Assembly (NCBI RefSeq): GCF_035918155.1
Contig: NZ_CP109327.1
Span: 3,224,001-3,288,000, forward strand
Reading direction: 5' to 3'
DNA: 64,000 bases
Source: Streptomyces sp. NBC_01591
Lineage (GTDB): Bacteria > Actinomycetota > Actinomycetes > Streptomycetales > Streptomycetaceae
Part shown: piece after piece, positions 60,273-64,000 of the stretch
Layout of the letters: each line of letters starts with the position of its first letter
Position numbering within the stretch: the stretch's first letter is position 1
The notes under the pieces: generated by a model
What the model was told of the DNA's origin: nothing
The model's input: the letters and a program-made list of their open reading frames with translations, nothing else
The model's database searches: none
Made by a program: the position numbers and the translations under genes

Positions 60273-61820
60273 TCAGTGACCCGTTCCCACGGGAGCGCTG
60301 TCGCGTTCCACCTCCCGTTCCGCCTCCCGTTCCGGGCTCCGGAGCTCGTCCCGCGCGAGCACCTCGTCGTCCGGCCGCTCGTCGCGCTCGCGCGGCCCCG
60401 CGTACGTCACGGCGAGCGCGACGACGAGGTTGGCGCCGAGCGCCACGATGCCCGCGTTCACCCCCCACACCGGATCGTTCTCCGTGAACACGAACCCGCA
60501 CACCACACCCACGCCGACGACCAGACCGCTCATCGCCCCGAGCAGGGTCAGCCGCCGCCACATCAGCCCCAGCAGCACCATGGGGAGCAGCTGCGCCATT
60601 CCCTCGTACGAAATGAGGGAGAGCCGCACCAGGGTGTTCGGAGCGGTGTACGTGAGCAGCAGCGCGAGGCTCCCCGCGACCACGACGACCACCTGCGCGG
60701 CGCCCTTCTGCCGCCGCTCCCAACGCGGTACGAGCGAGAGCACACTGCGCCCCCACATCGTGCCGATGACCAGCATGAAGACGGCCATCGGCACGATCGA
60801 GGACAGCGCCGCCGCCACACCGATGACGCCGACCGCCCAGGCCGGCAGCGAGTCCACGACCAGCTTGAAGAGCGCCAGGTTGGACTCGGCGCCGACGAGC
60901 CCCGGCACGACGAAGAGGGCCGCCATGCCGAGCAGCATCGGCACGAAGAGCAGCACGTTGTAGGCGGGCAGCAGCATCGCGTTGCGGCGCAGCACGTCGG
61001 CGTTCTTCGCGCCGAGGTAGCCCGCGACGGTCGTCGGGAAGATCACCACGGTGAGCGAGTTGAGGAACGAAGTGGTGATGAACCAGGCCTGTCCGAGCCC
61101 GCTGTCCCCGTGCCCGGGGAAGGTCAGCCACTCGCTCTTCTCGGTGACGATCCGGTCGAGGAAGGGTCCGTACCCGTCGAAGTAGTGCATCGGTACGTAG
61201 ATGGCGAGGAAGCCGAGCGTGGCGATCACGAGGACGTCCTTGAGCACGGACACCCACGCGCTGCCGCGCAGCCCGCTCACCACGACGAACCCGGTGGTGA
61301 CGGCGAAGGCGATGAAATAGGCCCAATTCAGGCTGATGGCACCGTAGGAGATGGTCGAGACGACCACGCCCATGCCGGTGATCTGGAGCTGGATGTACGG
61401 CAGCAGGAAGACGGTCGCGAGGACGGCGACGAGCGCACCGAGCCAGGGCCGTCCGAAGCGGTGCGCCACCATGTCGGTGATCCCGACGAGCCCGTGCTTG
61501 CGCGCGTACGCCCAGAGCATCGGTCCGACGACGTAGCCGATGGCGTATCCGCAGGACATGTACGCCACCACGTAGAGCACCGGCGCCCCGTAGTTGTAGC
61601 CCCATCCCGCGGCGCCGAGGTAGCTGAAGCTGGTGTAGCCCTCGCCGGCCATCAGTACCCAGATGAAGACGGTCCCGAGGCTGCGCCCGCCCACAGACCA
61701 CTCGGCGAGCCCGCCACTCTCCCCGTTCCCCTTCCGCCGCCCGCGCGTGGCGAGCAGCCCGAGGGCGACGGTGGCGACCATGAAGACCCCGAAGACGGAG
61801 GTCGCGACGGCGGCGTTCAC
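60273..61820 (-). CDS. Sodium:solute symporter (MctP-like monocarboxylate permease)
   Basis: 515 aa from GTG 61820, which overlaps the stop of the DUF3311 gene (GTGA). It has 13 hydrophobic segments. Family motifs include VLMAGEGYTSFSYLGAAGWG, GLRGSAWVSVLKDVLVIATL and VIFPTTVAGYLGAKNADVLR. A charged Glu/Arg-rich tail ends it. The combination of a DUF3311 helper and an SSS permease is that of monocarboxylate permease MctP and acetate permease ActP/YjcH, so it probably takes up a short organic acid with sodium or protons. Confidence 0.88.
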   Translation of the reverse strand: MNAAVATSVFGVFMVATVALGLLATRGRRKGNGESGGLAEWSVGGRSLGTVFIWVLMAGEGYTSFSYLGAAGWGYNYGAPVLYVVAYMSCGYAIGYVVGPMLWAYARKHGLVGITDMVAHRFGRPWLGALVAVLATVFLLPYIQLQITGMGVVVSTISYGAISLNWAYFIAFAVTTGFVVVSGLRGSAWVSVLKDVLVIATLGFLAIYVPMHYFDGYGPFLDRIVTEKSEWLTFPGHGDSGLGQAWFITTSFLNSLTVVIFPTTVAGYLGAKNADVLRRNAMLLPAYNVLLFVPMLLGMAALFVVPGLVGAESNLALFKLVVDSLPAWAVGVIGVAAALSSIVPMAVFMLVIGTMWGRSVLSLVPRWERRQKGAAQVVVVVAGSLALLLTYTAPNTLVRLSLISYEGMAQLLPMVLLGLMWRRLTLLGAMSGLVVGVGVVCGFVFTENDPVWGVNAGIVALGANLVVALAVTYAGPRERDERPDDEVLARDELRSPEREAEREVERDSAPVGTGH

Positions 61821-62005
61821 CGGCGGTCCCCCCGCCGGGTCAGCCATACGGCGACGGGGGTCAGCAGGGTCGCCCCGAGCAGCCACACGAAGAGGAACGG
61901 CAGCCCGAGAATCACCGGGTCGACCCGGTTCACGAGCGGCAGCACCCCCAGGTAGAGCACGTAGGGGACCAGCAACCACAACAACTGCGGACGTCGTCTG
62001 AGCAC
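61817..62005 (-). CDS. DUF3311 small helper of the permease
   Basis: 62 aa from GTG 62005 (LRRRPQLLWLLVPYVLYLGV) with AAGG upstream. Two membrane helices: WLLVPYVLYLGVLPLVNRVD and GLPFLFVWLLGATLLTPVAV, the second followed by the conserved WLTRRGDRR. The family always sits before SSS permeases. The gene is too short for confident start choice; an ATG at 62047 overlaps the sortase end. Confidence 0.8.
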   Translation of the reverse strand: MLRRRPQLLWLLVPYVLYLGVLPLVNRVDPVILGLPFLFVWLLGATLLTPVAVWLTRRGDRR

Positions 62006-62030
62006 GTCAGGGAACCTTAGTGCGACGCCG

Positions 62031-62831
62031 CTACCGCGACCGGACATCCATGAGTTTTCCCCATACGACAAGCCGGTACCGAGAGGTGAATTCGGGCGTG
62101 CAGGTAGTGAGCGTCACATAGGAACCGGCCGTGGTGTACCCGGCGTACGGCTTCACGTTGCTGCGCGGGACGGCGGCGATGACACCGCTGTCGCGCGCAC
62201 TCGTCCGCGCGAGCGTCCGGTCGACGGTGTACGTGTACACGGCGTCCCGGGTCTCGACCGCGATCCGGTCCCCGCGCCGCAGCCGGTTGATGTACCTGAA
62301 GGGCTCGCCGTGCGTGTTGCGGTGCCCGGCGAGCGCGAAGTTCCCGGCCTGGCCGGGCTGCGCGGTGCGCGGGTAGTGCCCGACGTACCCCTTGTCGAGT
62401 ACGCCGCTCTTGCCGACGCCCTGCGCGACGGGCGCGACGAGCCCGAGCCGGGGGATGCGGATGACGGCGTACGCCTGGTCCCAGCGGGGCGCGGAGTGCA
62501 CGGCACGGCCCCCGCCCGACGGACCACCGGAACCACCGGACTCACCCGACCCACCTGGCTCGCCCGACTCATCGTGGCCACCCCCGGGATCACCGTCGGC
62601 CACTCCCCCGCGCTCCTCCCCCCACTCCCGCTGAAGAGCCCGCACCTGATGCTCGGCTCCGGCGCGGGCCTGCCGGTTGGTCCACCACAGCTGATGAACA
62701 ACGAGCAACAACAGGACGACGCCGAGGGTCACCACCAACTCGGCACCCGTCCAGAGCCCGCGCGCGGCGACCCTCCGCCCTCGCGAGTTCCGCTGCACCA
62801 CAACCGGTATCCGCTCCCGCACGGCCCGCAC
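62031..62831 (-). CDS. Class E sortase
   Basis: 266 aa from GTG 62831, a low-confidence start. An ATG at 62912 is also possible but overlaps the start of the divergent gene. After a basic N-terminus comes a membrane helix (GAELVVTLGVVLLLLVVHQL), a long Gly/Ser/Glu-rich linker, and the class E barrel: GNFALAGHRNTHGEPFRYIN (catalytic His), TLTTCTPEFTSRYRLVVWGK (Cys and Arg). Class E enzymes attach proteins with LAXTG to the cell wall. The LAATG surface protein at 53495 is the likely local substrate, although not adjacent. Confidence 0.88.
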   Translation of the reverse strand: MRAVRERIPVVVQRNSRGRRVAARGLWTGAELVVTLGVVLLLLVVHQLWWTNRQARAGAEHQVRALQREWGEERGGVADGDPGGGHDESGEPGGSGESGGSGGPSGGGRAVHSAPRWDQAYAVIRIPRLGLVAPVAQGVGKSGVLDKGYVGHYPRTAQPGQAGNFALAGHRNTHGEPFRYINRLRRGDRIAVETRDAVYTYTVDRTLARTSARDSGVIAAVPRSNVKPYAGYTTAGSYVTLTTCTPEFTSRYRLVVWGKLMDVRSR

Positions 62832-62910
62832 GATAGGCCCATGGCCGGTAACTCTCCAGGCCTGGAACCAACCCTCCGCCCCGGAGCCGTACAGCAGTAC
62901 GGTGTGGTTC

Positions 62911-63918
62911 ATGCGCCCCGACACGCCTGCCGACCACACCACCGAAGCCGAGCGCCTGCTGCGCGCCGCGGCGCGGTACCCCGAGGACCGTGAGCCGCTG
63001 CTCCTCCAGGCCGCGGCCCATCTGGAACTCGCCGGCGACCGCGCCCGCGCCACCACCCTCTACGACGAACTCCTCGGCTCCCCCGACCTCGAACTCGACC
63101 ACCCGCACCTGGTCAAGGCCCTCAACGCGGCCAACCTGTGGGAGTACGGCCACGAGGCGGAGGCCCGCGCGATCATCGAAGGCATCCGTGCCGCGGGCCC
63201 GCTCGACCCGGGGCCCTGGGAGATCGCGGCCGAGACCCTCGAAGCCCACGACGAGCTCGAAGCGGCCCACGACTACTTCTCGACCGCGCTGACGCTGCTC
63301 CTGGCGCCGGGCGAGGAGGTCCCGTACGCCACCCAGTCGCTGCTGTTCGGCCGCCACCGGGTGCGCAGACTGATGGGCGTCGACCACGACGCCTGGGACG
63401 AGCTGGCCGACACCCTCCACACCGCCGCCGTCCCGCTGGACGAGCTCCACGACCCGAAGCGCGTGTGGTCGCTGGGCTCCTCGGACCCGGGCGAGCTCCA
63501 GGCCGAGATCACCCGCCTCCGCGCCGAGTTGGGCACGTACCGCACCGCGCTGTCCCGGCCGTTCCCGGTCGCGGTGCTGCACTGGCCGGCCGCCGAACTC
63601 GCCGAACTCCTCACCGCCTACCCGGACCTGCGCGGCGAGTACCCCTCCCACCCCGACCACCTGGCCCGCCTGGAGGCCGCCCTCCGCGACCTCCACCAGG
63701 CCGGCACCCCGAACCTCGGCATCGTGACCGGCACGGTCCCGTCGTACGAGGCCTTCGCCGCCTCGGAGGCCGCGTCCCCGGCCGACCCGGACCTCCTCCC
63801 CCAGTACGCCACCACCCTCGCCGCCCGCGGCCGCGCAATCCCCTGGCCCCCGGCCCGCAGCGCGGCCTGCTGGTGCGGCTCGGGGCGGGCGTACCGGGAG
63901 TGCCACGGCGGCGAGTGA
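62911..63918 (+). CDS. SEC-C motif protein with TPR-like helices
   Basis: 335 aa from ATG 62911. No ribosome site is visible, but a TACGGT -10-like box lies about 10 nt upstream, so the mRNA may be leaderless. The N-terminal two thirds is TPR-like (LLRAAARYPEDREPLLLQAA, HLELAGDRARATTLYDELLG, EAHDELEAAHDYFSTALTLL). The C-terminus ends in CWCGSGRAYRECHGGE, the zinc-binding SEC-C motif with three Cys and one His. It is probably cytoplasmic with a protein-binding role; the exact function is unknown. It is divergent from the sortase. Confidence 0.85.
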   Translation: MRPDTPADHTTEAERLLRAAARYPEDREPLLLQAAAHLELAGDRARATTLYDELLGSPDLELDHPHLVKALNAANLWEYGHEAEARAIIEGIRAAGPLDPGPWEIAAETLEAHDELEAAHDYFSTALTLLLAPGEEVPYATQSLLFGRHRVRRLMGVDHDAWDELADTLHTAAVPLDELHDPKRVWSLGSSDPGELQAEITRLRAELGTYRTALSRPFPVAVLHWPAAELAELLTAYPDLRGEYPSHPDHLARLEAALRDLHQAGTPNLGIVTGTVPSYEAFAASEAASPADPDLLPQYATTLAARGRAIPWPPARSAACWCGSGRAYRECHGGE

Positions 63919-63934
63919 AGCATCAGCACGGGGC

Positions 63935-63981
63935 GCCTGGGGCCGCGTCGAGCACGCGTGTTGCTCAACGCGGCCCCAGGC
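63935..63981 (+). terminator. Terminator at the end of the window
   Basis: GCCTGGGGCCGCGT pairs with ACGCGGCCCCAGGC (14 bp), with an inner GAGCA/TGCTC stem after one mismatch. It begins 17 bp after the SEC-C gene stop. Confidence 0.9.
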
Positions 63982-64000
63982 CCGCTCCCTCCGCGATTTC

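Noticed and set aside
62912..63056. Longer N-terminus for the class E sortase
   Set aside because: It would overlap the start of the divergent SEC-C gene and adds basic, low-complexity residues before the expected N-terminus.

Overview
The window is a piece of a Streptomyces chromosome. The DNA is about 70 percent GC with strong third-position GC bias, GTG and TTG starts are common, and it carries adpA (with a TTA codon), a cdgA-type GGDEF-EAL gene, DasR-type operators and many TetR, MarR, ROK and XRE regulators. From recalled gene order, the backbone matches the Streptomyces coelicolor region around SCO2771 to SCO2840. No database search could be run, so all ortholog names rest on protein motifs and remembered synteny.

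Layout. 1-3.3 kb: a partial phosphatase-like gene, a TetR repressor, a small membrane protein and a DUF418 protein. 3.3-9.2 kb: a leucine/branched-chain acyl-CoA catabolic operon (carboxylase beta and biotinylated alpha subunits, HMG-CoA lyase, acyl-CoA dehydrogenase). Three copies of one palindrome lie at the TetR and operon promoters. 9.2-15.6 kb: an accessory block where S. coelicolor carries the desferrioxamine genes. It holds an XRE-cupin regulator with an EamA transporter and a B3/B4 protein, a DHA2 pump with a divergent MarR, a hypothetical gene and two broken acetyltransferase genes. 15.6-24.5 kb: GH20 hexosaminidase under a DasR site, a DUF4429/SHOCT protein, glmS, a universal stress protein, adpA, orn and tRNA-His. 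24.5-29 kb: a LacI/beta-glucosidase relic, a spermidine-synthase-like protein, an XRE-TPR regulator and a histidine phosphatase. 29-35.5 kb: PAP2 phosphatase, then a tightly overlapping operon of a Cas4/AddB-like Fe-S nuclease, an unknown protein and an SF1 helicase, a small conserved gene and a primase/polymerase-like gene running into tRNA-Lys.

35.5-49.7 kb is punctuated by three near-identical tRNA-Lys(CTT) genes. Between them are an M6 metalloprotease, cdgA, an LLM oxidoreductase, a maleate-isomerase-like protein, a D-hydroxyacid dehydrogenase, a second DHA2 pump with two tandem operators, an acyl-CoA ligase whose 3' end runs through a REP-like palindrome, an AA10 LPMO under a DasR-like site, an SPFH protein and an NlpC/peptidoglycan-binding protein. 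49.9-50.9 kb holds converging fragments of glxA and a GH6 cellulase, the debris of a tip-cellulose (csl) locus. 51-64 kb: class F sortase with a small secreted protein, HAD phosphatase, a GntR relic, an LAXTG surface protein with an ETG-repeat stalk, ROK regulator with divergent Gfo/Idh oxidoreductase and UPF0303 gene, FAH hydrolase, a second YidC with DUF6412, a DUF3311-permease pair, class E sortase and a SEC-C protein.

Two themes stand out. First, a conserved backbone from which several specialised loci (desferrioxamine, cellobiose uptake, cellulose synthase) appear to have been deleted, leaving scars or replacements. Second, an uncharacterised split Dna2-like nuclease/helicase operon with a primase-like neighbour, which is the best candidate here for an undescribed system.
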